From an uncultured Bacteroidales bacterium (GTDB lineage Bacteria; Bacteroidota; Bacteroidia; Bacteroidales; P3), in the NCBI GenBank assembly GCA_944321735.1, contig CALUMK010000023.1:1-44797 (forward strand): 44,797 nt of DNA, written 5' to 3'. Position numbers and translations under genes: made by a program. Below, piece after piece: positions 25,123 through 35,100 of the stretch. The number at the start of each line of letters is the position of its first letter. The first letter of the stretch is position 1. The notes beneath the pieces were generated by a model. It searched no databases. It was not told where the DNA came from and saw nothing but the letters and a program-made list of their open reading frames with translations.

Positions 25123-26949
25123 ATGAAGGCGGCATTGAGCAAACGGATGACGGCCCTGTTGGCGGGAGGCATGCTGGCGGCATGCTTCCCGTCCGGCATG
25201 GGGCAAGATGTCTGCCTTTCCGAGGACTTTTCCGCGTTCAGCCTTTTTGCCGGCGCATGGTCCGGGCCGGAAAGCGATACGGCACATTTCATGGTGGTTC
25301 CTTCGGCCAATGCCGGTGGGGCGGCCCCTGAATTGGTGATGGGTTGCGGAGCGGATCTGGGTTTGCCCAAGATAAATGACACCGTCCGTCTGGCCACCTC
25401 TCCCGTTTTGTTGGGCGAAAAGGAAAATCTATTGGTTTTCAAATCCTTCTATTTTTCTTCCAAATCTTCCAACAAGCGGAACTTCGGTATCGAAGTCCGT
25501 GAAGAAGGCGGGTCGTGGACATGCCTTTACGCCAAGCGCACGTCCGTGAGCGGCTTGCAGACTACCGAGGTGGAAAAGATCCGGGTGGCTTTGCCCGATT
25601 CCTTGGCGGGGAAAACCGTCCAGATTGCTTTCTTCCTGTGCAATTCCGACCCTGTCTCGGCCGACTATCTCTGGTATGTGGACGATGTCATGCTGGCGGC
25701 TTATTCCGATTCGGCCGATGCGTCGCTTCGTTACCAGGGTGAAACCTACAGTCTGGAAGAGGAATATTCCATGGCTTTGGAGCTGACGAACGCTTCCATG
25801 CAGGCCTTTTCCCGTTGCAGCGGTTATTACGCCATAGACGGCGGGCAGCCTGCGCCTTTCAGCCGGGAATTCCTTTCGCCTTTGCAGGCAGGGGAGAACG
25901 TCTCGTTGCGGATTCCGGTTCCGGAATGGGCCGGATTGGAAGGCGGGAGGCGTGGTTTCGCGGCATGGGTGGCCAGCTTGGATACGGTAGCGGTAGCCGA
26001 GCCGGATACCCTGCGCTTCAGTGTGGTCAAGGTGGATTCTTCCCGGCTTTTTCCACAGACGCCCTTGCTGGAGATTTTCGGCAGCGTGTCCTGTCCCTAT
26101 TGCGCAGCGGCCAACGAGTACATGAACCCGGTTCTGGAAGCCATGGGCGACACGGTGAGCGTCATCAAGTACCATACCACCTTCAATGGCAACGACCCTT
26201 ATGCCACCCAGACGGGAGATGACCGTTTCCTGTGGTATTACAGCCCCAGCGACGGCTTGCCGCGCATGAACGGGAACGGGGCTGTATGGCCCAAGGAAGG
26301 GCCGGGAGCCATCAATGCCTTGCGTGCTTTGCTGGATACCCACCCGGAAACCTTCCTTTCCATCCGTTTCGATACGGTTTATCTGGATGCGGACGGCCAT
26401 GTGCGGGGCATGGTTGTTGTCCGTAGCACGGCCGATGTTTCCGGCTTGGATGTCTTTGTGGCTTTGACCCAAGGTGCGGTCGGCGGAGAATACCATGATG
26501 TATTGCGGAGCCTGAGTCCGGTGGACGGTGCTTTCGGCCTCTCGTTCGAAATGGATTCTTCCTGCCTTTACGAACTGGATTTCGATGCTTCTTATCTGGA
26601 AGAAGAGGCACGGGAAGACCTTTCCTTGGTGGTTTTTGTGCAGGAAGGCGATGCCAGGCAGGTCTTGCAGAGCGCTTCCGCCAAGGTGTCCGTGCCAGGG
26701 GGTGGAGGAGTTGGCAATGAGGATGATGGCGATGCAGGGGCATATTCCGGCGAATCGGTTCCGGGCGTGAGCGTGCATGCGCAGGATCGTGTGATTTATG
26801 TGAAGAACAACGCTTCTTCATGCTACCAGGTGTTCAACTTGCAAGGACATCTGGTTTACGAAGGCCGTGGTGCATCGGTTGCCGTGGATGCCCCCGGGCT
26901 TTATCTGGTACGTATCGGTGCCAAAGTATGGAAGGTAGCGGTGCTTTGA
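25123..26949 (+). CDS. T9SS-type exported protein with thioredoxin-fold CPYC site (cluster gene 3)
   Basis: The 608-residue precursor starts with a signal peptide (MKAALSKRM..., hydrophobic to about residue 28). Residues about 30-205 look like a jelly-roll adhesin module, with a YVDDVMLA strand as in cleaved-adhesin relatives. A second beta region leads to a thioredoxin-like domain beginning LLEIFGSVSCPYCAAANEYM. Its Cys324-Pro-Tyr-Cys327 pair has glutaredoxin-like spacing, and the arrangement recalls Omp28-related outer membrane proteins. The C-terminus (about 545-608: VIYVKNNASSCYQVFNLQGHLVYEG, GLYLVRI, WKVAVL) is a divergent sorting domain without the PNP motif. It is probably co-transcribed with the preceding giant protein. 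It could be a surface thiol oxidoreductase or use the fold only for binding. Confidence 0.75.
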   Translation: MKAALSKRMTALLAGGMLAACFPSGMGQDVCLSEDFSAFSLFAGAWSGPESDTAHFMVVPSANAGGAAPELVMGCGADLGLPKINDTVRLATSPVLLGEKENLLVFKSFYFSSKSSNKRNFGIEVREEGGSWTCLYAKRTSVSGLQTTEVEKIRVALPDSLAGKTVQIAFFLCNSDPVSADYLWYVDDVMLAAYSDSADASLRYQGETYSLEEEYSMALELTNASMQAFSRCSGYYAIDGGQPAPFSREFLSPLQAGENVSLRIPVPEWAGLEGGRRGFAAWVASLDTVAVAEPDTLRFSVVKVDSSRLFPQTPLLEIFGSVSCPYCAAANEYMNPVLEAMGDTVSVIKYHTTFNGNDPYATQTGDDRFLWYYSPSDGLPRMNGNGAVWPKEGPGAINALRALLDTHPETFLSIRFDTVYLDADGHVRGMVVVRSTADVSGLDVFVALTQGAVGGEYHDVLRSLSPVDGAFGLSFEMDSSCLYELDFDASYLEEEAREDLSLVVFVQEGDARQVLQSASAKVSVPGGGGVGNEDDGDAGAYSGESVPGVSVHAQDRVIYVKNNASSCYQVFNLQGHLVYEGRGASVAVDAPGLYLVRIGAKVWKVAVL

Positions 26950-27077
26950 GCGCGAGTATCCTGGATTCCGGAAGGAGGCAGGTCACAGAGGCTTTCCTCG
27001 GGTTTATCCGGGAAAGCGGGAGATTGCAGCCATCACGGTTGGAAGCGGCCCGGTTAAGATAAGGGAACAAAGAAAAA

Positions 27078-27100
27078 GCAAGCTGCTGCGGCAGACTTGC
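27078..27100 (+). promoter_or_regulatory. Leader hairpin upstream of cluster gene 4
   Basis: GCAAGCTGC / GCAG-A-CTTGC can pair with one bulged base around a 4-nt loop, 33 bp before the ATG. No T tract follows, so it is more likely a 5' UTR structure than a terminator. Small stems occur by chance, so confidence is low. Confidence 0.35.
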
Positions 27101-27133
27101 CTGAAAACAAATACTAACCTAAAACCAAATGTT

Positions 27134-30100
27134 ATGAAACGATTGATGTTGATTTTAACCGCTATGGCAGCGGGCTTGTCCTTTTCGCAAGGGCAGGTGG
27201 AAGACTACACGCTCGCCTGGGCGGAAACTCCTTTCTTGGCAGCACCTGGGGATGCAACCGTTTTGGCTACCGGTAGCGATAATGCCATTTATACGATTAC
27301 AGACAGGTATGATGATGTCTATAATTACGATGTGACTTTTGATGTTTACGGGCAGACTGCCTCTGAGGTAACTGCGACATACAACGGCAGTACGTATTCC
27401 TATGATATTTCAGGAAATACAGACATCAAAGGGATTGCCCTTCCTTTTGATTTCTATTACAACGGGAAGACCATGAAATATGTCCTGCCGATGGCCGACG
27501 GCCGTATCGCTTTGTCGGAACAGGAAGACATGTCGGACATGGCCAAGCCTTATGTGACTATTTTTAGCATGAACGAGACAGGGCTGGATGCTGTCATGTT
27601 CGAGGTGTATGCGTATGACGACAATTTTCAGCAGGCCATCGGGAACAGGGTCCTTAAATCGGGCGGTTCCGTCAAGTATTGGACCACGGAAGACAATGTC
27701 TTTGTTGTGGAATACAAGGATGTTGAAATCAATAACAGCTATATCGCGGACGAGAGCAAGAAAATAGCTCTGACCTTGAGCTGGCAGGTACAGTTCAAGC
27801 AAGACGGGTCGGTCATTTTTGCCATCGATGGAATCGAGGATACCGACTTTACCAATGTGAGCACGGAAAACTTCTCTTTTGGCATAACCAATACGGCGTT
27901 CATGGCCGCTTTCCCTTTCTTTGAATCCGGTACTGTCCAGCGGGTCACGCATGTATACTACAATCAGTATCGGCCGCATAAGTACTTCCTGAACGGGACG
28001 AATCTGCAGTATTGGGTAAACGGAAGCGGTGTGAGTACAGATAATGTGGAGGCCGACCCCCTCTTTGCACTCTACGGGTCTACTTTTTCCGATTATCAGA
28101 GCTATGATTTACGGAAGGATGGGTTCTATCTTTTCCCGGGCTATATGTCATCGACCTCCATCGGGGTTGCTGTGACTGCGCCTTCCGCGCCAGCTGATTG
28201 CGCTGCGCCGGCAGGGAGGTTTGAATTTGCCCAGCAGGGATTGCTGTCTTCTTCCACTCCTACATGGTGCTATTACATGGCTTATCCCGGGGAAGAGTGG
28301 GGTACTGCCGATGACTTCCTCTTCGTATTGGATAACGATGGTACCTTGTCCTTTACCCCTCAGGACGGGCAGACATACAATGCTACCTCCGAAATCGGGA
28401 ACGGGGAAGTAGTCCTGACCTATGACAATTTTTATTGGCCGAACAATTCTTCCGGCGAGCCCTACTTCTATTTCAACATGGCAACGCAAGGCAGCACCGA
28501 GTACACGGTGTATTGCTTCCCTTACAACGATTGCCGTCAGGATGGCCTGAAATATGCATCTGCTATCGAGGTGGGCAAGTTTAACTCGCCTGAAGGCGCG
28601 CCGGAAATCAATTCCTTGACTTACACGGAAGATGCGTTGGAATTGACATTTGATGATGCCATGCAGGGTAAGAGAGTCCTTGTCCTGTACACGGATGCGC
28701 CTTTCGACTGGAACGGGGCTTTCGGTGCCTATGGCGAGTACCGGCCCGATGGCGGCAGTGCGAGCTTCGATCCTGATGCACAGGCCGGCGATTCCTATAT
28801 GGAAGTGGACGGCATCCAGATCCGGTATGCTTATTACGGAACTTTGGATGGTTCTTCCATCAGGATTGAAGGCCTGACTCCGAACCGGGTTTACTCGGCC
28901 ATTGCCTATACGGTGACGGGTTCGGACGATGCTCTTGTTTTCACTGCCGATTGCGCGCATGCTTCCGTGTATGTTCCCGCCACGGAGGTTCCCATAAGCT
29001 TCGGGCCTTATCCGGCAACCAATCTCTATGAATCCGGAGAAGGTACGTATCGGATATCCTATGACCAGCAGTGGCCTGATGCAGGCTGGGGCAATCAGCC
29101 GGAAGGCGTTGACATGTCCCAGTATCTTAGCCGTTTCGACATGATATTCGGATGGCGGACCCATTACGAACGTTTCATCCAGATGTCGGTTCCCGCGAAC
29201 GGGACGGTTTCTTTCACCACGCCGGCTTTCACCACTTCGCGCGAGGCTTTGACGGTCAGCATGGAACTTGCCCGGGCTGCTTCGAGCAACGCGGCGGAAG
29301 ATTTCCAGTCGGGCGATTCTTTCCTCTTGGAATACGCCCAGCCTGAGACCGGTGCCGTGGATACCACTTGGAATACTGTAGAAACCTTGACATCTTTGGC
29401 TTCTTTGGCCGAGGGGAGCATCGATGGCCTGTATTGGTGGGATGTGAACATCGACGGAATCGACTCGGCAAAACCGGTGCTGTTGCGTGTTTCGGCTACC
29501 AGCGGCGGAGATTACAGCTACTTCATGCTGGTCAGGAGAGTGAACGTCAATGAAAGGGCGGCCTGCCCCCTGCCCAGTGTCAGGGTGGTGGATGTGACCG
29601 ATGCCCAAGCCTTGGCTACTTGGACAAAGACGCTGGACGAAGCTGACGGGACGAACTCCGGTTATATCTTCTCTTACGGTCCTCAAGGAGGTGCGTTCTC
29701 CGAACCCGTCCTGGTTTCCGACACTTCTTTCTTGATGGAGTCCTTGCTTGCAAGCACGACCTATACGGTCAATGTCCGCGCCTTGTGCGGGGAAGGCGAT
29801 ACCTCGAACGTTTCGGAAAGGAATTTCACCACCTTGCGCGGCCTCCCGTACACGATGCTGGCTGCCCAGGAATCGAATCCTATTTCCGGTTCCAACGTCT
29901 ATGCCAGCCAGAACGGGGTTTATGACCAGAGCGGGTCTGGCTGGAACGTGTACCCCATGCATATGGAAAACATCGGTGATGTACGCGCTTTGACTATCCA
30001 GGCCATCCAAAGCGATTTGACCGATTCCGTGTTGGTTGCCTTGCCCGAGTTCTACAAGGAAAGCACAGGGGAACGGCAGGAATTCGTGACCTTCAAGGTA

Positions 30101-31795
30101 GGCGTAGGCATATACAGTTCTTCCAACCCCATGCCGTCGACCATGGATTCCATCTTGGCGGAAACCTCCAAGCTGCAGGTGCTGCTGTCGACCGACGGTG
30201 TATTCGAGAATGCCGATGTGATTGGCGAGATTTCGGGCAGCGAGCTGGTATACGGCTCTTATCTGCCGTTTACTTTCCCGATCCAGACCGAGAACGAAGG
30301 CTTGTGCCGGATCGGTTTCGCCTGGATGAACACGGAAGCGGATAAGACCATTCAGACTGATTACACGTATATCTTGCTCGACTCGGTTTATGTGAAGAGC
30401 GTCGTTTCTCCCTGTGACGAGATTTCCGGCCCGCTGGGCATCAACCAGGCTGATGCGGTGACTGCGACCACGGCCACCATCGTGCTGCCGGAATCGGAAG
30501 CACTGTCGTACATGTTCCGTTACGGTGTACTGGATTTCTCTGGCAACCAGCAGTGGGATACGATTTTCACGGACAACCGTGTCATCGAACTGGAAGGCTT
30601 GGCTCCGGCCACGGCCTATACGTCCGATGTATATCAAGCCATTGATTTGGCAGGACGTTATGTCTGCATGAAGCACGTCGATTTCATCGATTTTGCCACA
30701 TTGGTTTCCTGCTATCCGGTAGATACTTTCGCCTTGATGGCTGCCACGCGGAACAACGCCACGTTCCAAGTGCTGGATCCGGCTACGGACAGCGCGGCCA
30801 AGGTTCTGCGTGTCTTCACCGAGGACGCTTCTTTCGACCGGGCTTACGCTTGGCCGGAAAACACCTTGTATTACACGGCCAGCGGTTTGACTGCCGGGAC
30901 GGATTACATGGCTTTGGTGCGCGTGGTTTGTGCTGAAGGCGATTCCAGCATGTGGAGCGCCGATACGGTCCGTTTCTCCACCGAGGCCGAGCCTCAGCCG
31001 GTCTGCGAGGTGCCCACAGGCTTGCAAGCGGTTCCGGGCGTGGACAATGCTTCCTTGAGCTGGACTGCCGGCGAAGGGAACGAATCTTTCGAGGTATTGT
31101 ACCGCGAGACATCGGCAAGCGAGTTCGATACGCTGGAGTGCCAGGCTGCCGAATATGATTTGACCGGCCTGACCGCCGAGACCTCTTATTCCTGGACGGT
31201 GATCGGGGTTTGCGGTGATTTGCGGAGCGAGGCTGCCGAAGTGGCCAGCTTCACCACGGCTTCCGAACCCGAACCGGAAAGATGCGGCGTTCCTACCGCT
31301 CTGGCTTCCGAGCCGGGCATCGACACGGTGGCGCTGAGCTGGACGGCCGGCGAGAACAATGTCAGCTTCGAAGTGATTTACAAGGAAGCTTCCGCTGCCC
31401 AGTACGATACGGTTCAGTCCGAAGAAGCTTCGTGCGTGGTCCGCGGCTTGACCAAGAAGACGGCTTACGTCTGGTCGGTACGCGGTATCTGCGAGGAAAT
31501 CAGCAGCGACTTTGCTGAAGAAGCCGAGTTCGAGACCTTGGACGAAACCGCCAACGAAAACAGCTTGGCGGCTGCCTTGCGCGTGCTTTCGCAGGATGAC
31601 ATGATCCATATCCTCAATCCGGCCAAGATCCGGATCGACCGTGTACAGGTTTACACGACAACGGGTGCACGGGTAGCTGATTTGACGGTTCGTGCCGACA
31701 ACAATGTCAGCATTCCGGTCGATGGCGGTCGCATCCTGTTGGTGAACGTGTTCAGCGGCAGTGAGAACGCTATCTTCAAGGTTTATGTGCGCTAA
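27134..31795 (+). CDS. Exported fibronectin type III-rich protein with divergent T9SS tail (cluster gene 4)
   Basis: The 1553-residue protein has a signal peptide (MKRLMLILTAMAAGLSF, cleaved near residue 21). The first 340 residues form an unrecognised beta-rich domain with aromatic repeats. A jelly-roll-like section (about 640-800, FGPYPATNLYESGEGTYR) is followed by fibronectin type III modules (about 815-905 and later). Two adjacent modules near the end, at residues about 1291-1383 and 1384-1475 (DNA 31004 and 31283), are recent-looking duplicates sharing C-x-VPT-x-L, LSWTAGE-N and SFEV-Y. The C-terminus (ILNPAKIRIDRVQVYTTTG ... IFKVYVR) fits a divergent sorting domain. No catalytic motif is seen; surface binding is inferred. 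It has its own leader (AACCTAAAACCAAATGTT) and is followed by strong hairpins. Confidence 0.8.
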   Translation: MKRLMLILTAMAAGLSFSQGQVEDYTLAWAETPFLAAPGDATVLATGSDNAIYTITDRYDDVYNYDVTFDVYGQTASEVTATYNGSTYSYDISGNTDIKGIALPFDFYYNGKTMKYVLPMADGRIALSEQEDMSDMAKPYVTIFSMNETGLDAVMFEVYAYDDNFQQAIGNRVLKSGGSVKYWTTEDNVFVVEYKDVEINNSYIADESKKIALTLSWQVQFKQDGSVIFAIDGIEDTDFTNVSTENFSFGITNTAFMAAFPFFESGTVQRVTHVYYNQYRPHKYFLNGTNLQYWVNGSGVSTDNVEADPLFALYGSTFSDYQSYDLRKDGFYLFPGYMSSTSIGVAVTAPSAPADCAAPAGRFEFAQQGLLSSSTPTWCYYMAYPGEEWGTADDFLFVLDNDGTLSFTPQDGQTYNATSEIGNGEVVLTYDNFYWPNNSSGEPYFYFNMATQGSTEYTVYCFPYNDCRQDGLKYASAIEVGKFNSPEGAPEINSLTYTEDALELTFDDAMQGKRVLVLYTDAPFDWNGAFGAYGEYRPDGGSASFDPDAQAGDSYMEVDGIQIRYAYYGTLDGSSIRIEGLTPNRVYSAIAYTVTGSDDALVFTADCAHASVYVPATEVPISFGPYPATNLYESGEGTYRISYDQQWPDAGWGNQPEGVDMSQYLSRFDMIFGWRTHYERFIQMSVPANGTVSFTTPAFTTSREALTVSMELARAASSNAAEDFQSGDSFLLEYAQPETGAVDTTWNTVETLTSLASLAEGSIDGLYWWDVNIDGIDSAKPVLLRVSATSGGDYSYFMLVRRVNVNERAACPLPSVRVVDVTDAQALATWTKTLDEADGTNSGYIFSYGPQGGAFSEPVLVSDTSFLMESLLASTTYTVNVRALCGEGDTSNVSERNFTTLRGLPYTMLAAQESNPISGSNVYASQNGVYDQSGSGWNVYPMHMENIGDVRALTIQAIQSDLTDSVLVALPEFYKESTGERQEFVTFKVGVGIYSSSNPMPSTMDSILAETSKLQVLLSTDGVFENADVIGEISGSELVYGSYLPFTFPIQTENEGLCRIGFAWMNTEADKTIQTDYTYILLDSVYVKSVVSPCDEISGPLGINQADAVTATTATIVLPESEALSYMFRYGVLDFSGNQQWDTIFTDNRVIELEGLAPATAYTSDVYQAIDLAGRYVCMKHVDFIDFATLVSCYPVDTFALMAATRNNATFQVLDPATDSAAKVLRVFTEDASFDRAYAWPENTLYYTASGLTAGTDYMALVRVVCAEGDSSMWSADTVRFSTEAEPQPVCEVPTGLQAVPGVDNASLSWTAGEGNESFEVLYRETSASEFDTLECQAAEYDLTGLTAETSYSWTVIGVCGDLRSEAAEVASFTTASEPEPERCGVPTALASEPGIDTVALSWTAGENNVSFEVIYKEASAAQYDTVQSEEASCVVRGLTKKTAYVWSVRGICEEISSDFAEEAEFETLDETANENSLAAALRVLSQDDMIHILNPAKIRIDRVQVYTTTGARVADLTVRADNNVSIPVDGGRILLVNVFSGSENAIFKVYVR

Positions 31796-31821
31796 GCTTT
31801 CTCTGCGGGTTTGAAAGCGTG

Positions 31822-31892
31822 GAAGCCGTTCCGGGTTCGTCGTTTGGCTGTTTTCCGGAACGGCTTCAGTGGGTTTTCAATCCACTTTTTTT
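31822..31892 (+). terminator. Double-hairpin terminator after cluster gene 4
   Basis: A perfect 13-bp stem (GAAGCCGTTCCGG at 31822 / CCGGAACGGCTTC at 31855) is followed at once by a smaller stem (AGTGG / CCACT, 31868-31886) and a run of seven T. A third inverted pair, GCCCGGG/CCCGGGC, lies just beyond (to about 31921). This separates cluster gene 4 from gene 5 transcriptionally. Confidence 0.8.
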
Positions 31893-32016
31893 GCCCGGGC
31901 GGGGTGGGAACCCTTCCCGGGCGCAGTGTCTGGAGGATATGCCTGGGCGATGATGAGGCGGCAGGCCGAGGGAGAGTCAAGGCTGTCCATCCGGAAGGAT
32001 AAGAGGGTGTGTGTTT

Positions 32017-32045
32017 AACCCAAAGTCTAATGACCGATTTGGGTT
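32017..32045 (+). repeat. Solo copy of the CTAATGACCGATTTGGG end motif
   Basis: AACCCAAA-(13 nt)-TTTGGGTT is a short palindrome with 8-bp arms containing GTCTAATGACCGA in the loop. The same arrangement, inverted, forms the left end of the 197-bp element at 15678-15705. This may be a deletion derivative or a minimal unit of the family. It lies about 115 bp upstream of cluster gene 5. Confidence 0.65.
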
Positions 32046-32159
32046 TATGCCGGGTTGATGCCGGACCGGAACAGGCCGGGCGGAAGTGCCGATGCGCTTC
32101 TTCCGGATGGCGGATGAATTCGGGCCAATGATTGAAAAAAATAGATGAAACCAACCAAA

Positions 32160-35100
32160 ATGAAACGAATTGCAGCCTTGCTGGCTTTGTGTCTCTTGTC
32201 CGGGACTTTTCTCCGGGCGCAGGGGGACGCTTATGCCTTCTTTACTTCTTCCTACCGTGCCACGGTGGGTTTTATGGATTTGGAGGATCCTTCTTCGTTT
32301 GCCACCGTGCCAGGCGCGTTGGATCAGACTTCTTTCGTGCTGGCCGCCGAGGAAGCGGAGGGACGGGTGTATGCCTATACCGGCCTTTCTTTCTTCAACA
32401 TGGTGATGCCGGGGGCTTTCAGCGCGGTTTCGCTCGGCGAGGATGCGTATTACGATGAGATCCTTGCCGTTTACAATACGATGGACTATTTGTATTATGA
32501 CATGGCCTACGACCGCCAGGCGGGCAGGATGTATGCGATTGCCGGTCTTCGTACCGACAATCTGCATTGGGGTTCTTATCTCTTGGAGGTCGATATCAGC
32601 GAAGGGGACAGCTGCGGGACTTTCCGTGTGCTGGGACGCTTTGCCGAGGATTTGTGCGCCTTGGACGCGGACGAGGACGGCCATGTGTACGGCATCGGCT
32701 TGTCGGGCATGTTCTATTATGTGGATCCGGCCACGGCGGCTTTGACCGAAGTGGGGCCGACCGGTGTGCTTCCGTCCATGACTTTCCAGAACATGGCTTT
32801 CAATCCCAACGATGGGTTCCTCTACTGGAGCACGGTGGAACAGGGCGGGGTTCCTGCCTTGTACCGTGTGGACGCGCTTTCCGGGGAGGCTTCCTTGGTG
32901 GGCGCCTATCCGGCCGGGTATGATTTTGTGAATGCTTTGACGATACCTTTCGGCGGTTTGTCTTCCGTGCCGGGCCGGCTGGCTGGTTTGTCTTGCCAGA
33001 CAGAGGCTTCCCAGGTCGTTTTGTCGTGGACGAACCCCGCCGAGGATGAAGGGGGCCAGGCTTTGGCATCCTTGTCCAAAGTGGAGATTTTCAGGGACGG
33101 GCAGCTGGTGGCTGCCGTGGAAGACGGATTGGCTGCGGGAGAAGCTTGCCAGCATGCCCTGGAGAACCAGCCTGACGGCTTGCATTACTATGGCGTGCGG
33201 GCTTGCAATGCCGACGGGAACGGGCGGTTTTCCCTGGTACGTTGCGTGGTGGGCTACGATGTGCCGGCCGCGGTGGGGAATCTGCAAGCCCGGGCGGAAG
33301 ACGGCACGGTATCCCTGTCTTGGGATGCTCCTGCCGGCGGCAAGTTCGGGGGGCGTATCGATGAGTCCAGTCTCCAGTACCGGGTAGTCCGTTACCCGGA
33401 TACGGTGGAATGGGTAATCGGGGAGAGCTCGTTCACGGATGAAGGGATTACGGTTTTGGATAATTACAGCTATGCCGTCATACCTTTCACGCAGCATGGA
33501 CAAGGGCCTGCGACCCGGACAGGGAACATGATGGTGGGCGAGCCTCATCAGGGATATTTCGCCTGTGATTTCTCGGATGCCCGTTCCTGGACTCCTTGGA
33601 CTGTGATCGATGCCAATGAGGATTATGCCGCATGGGCTTACGGGGAGTACCTGGGCAAGCCGGGAGCGGTTTTCCAGACAGGCACCAACACGGCTGACGA
33701 CTGGTTGGTCCTTCCTCCGGTGGAACTGGAGGCTGGCACGTCGTACATGCTGCGGTACGAGGTGGGCACGTTGTATTTCGAGTTCGAGGAAAAACTGGAA
33801 ATCCGGCTCGGGAACGCGCCCACGGTGGATGCCCTTTCCCGGACGTTGGGTACTTCTTCGGTCCTGATTGATGATCCCCGGTCTTCGAACCAGTCTTTCA
33901 CTGTGGACCAGAGCGGGGTGTATTACCTTGCGTTCCGCGTGGTTTCGGAAGCTCCGGAATCGGCCGGGCTTTTCATCAGCGATGTGGTCTTGCAGCCTTC
34001 CTTGGAGATGGACGTGGCCGTGTGGGATGTGGATTGCCCCGATTACCTCAAGGCGGGGGAAGAGACTGTGGTACGGACTACGATCCGCAATACAGGCTTG
34101 AACAGGAGCAACTCTTATAGCCTGTCGCTGGTGGACGCTGCCGGCAGGGTGCTGGCTTCCCAGAACGGGGTCACCCTTTTGAATGCCGGGCAGGAAAGCA
34201 CGGTCCGGCTTTCGTACACGCCCGACCAGGCGGGTATGCAGGAGCTGCGGGTGGTAGCCGGGATGGAGGGGGATTTGCTGGCTGCCAACGACTCTTCTTT
34301 CAGGATTCCGGTCCAGGTGATGGAATCTTGCGGAGATTACATGCCTGGCACGGCGGGCACGATGCGCCAGAACGGGATTCCTTTCTCTTTCGCGGCCAGT
34401 TCGAGCGCGAGCCAGATTGTCTATGTGGCGGGCGAGATCGGGATGGAACCGGGCGTGGTTCGCCGTATATCCTTGGAATACGAGAATGCCAACGGGATGA
34501 CCGAAACACGGCCGTTCCGTCTTTATATGGCCAATACCGACCTTTCCACCTTGACGGGAGGCTGGGTTCCGGAAGAGGATTTTTCCCTTGTCTTCGACGA
34601 TACGGTGGTGTTCGAACGCTTCCGCAACAAGGTGACGCTCGAGTTGGATTCTACTTTTGTGTATGACGGAGGGAACCTTTGCCTGATGGCGGTGGCTCCC
34701 GTCCATTCGCAGTTTTTCGGTTCCTTCCATTACTGGGTCGGATACCAGCGTCCGGGCGCTGCCCGCTATTGGGTCTACCAGGACGGGGAAAGTTCTTACG
34801 AGTTCGATTTCAGCCAGACGGGCATCATATCCGACAATGTGCCGTCCATTTCGCTTTGGGCCGACCATTGCGCGGGCGCTGCTTTGTCCGGGACGGTGAC
34901 GGCGGCTCTGGGCGGACAGCCCATGGAAGGGGTCCGGGTGGAAATCCTCGGCAAGGGGATTTCTGCCGTGACTGGTGCGGACGGGAAGTGGGACATGCCG
35001 TATGTGCCTTTTGCCGACACGGTGGCCGTGGCTTTCACTTGTTATGCCTATGCCGACACGGTGGTTGTCATGGATGATTTCGATGCCGACCGGGTGGTGG

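Noticed and set aside
28148-31609. Minus-strand open frame of 1153 codons, and similar long ones at 22847-25183, 20411-22615, 17497-19287 and 36899-39286
   Set aside because: All oppose real exported-protein genes and arise from avoidance of certain codons; none shows a recognisable domain.
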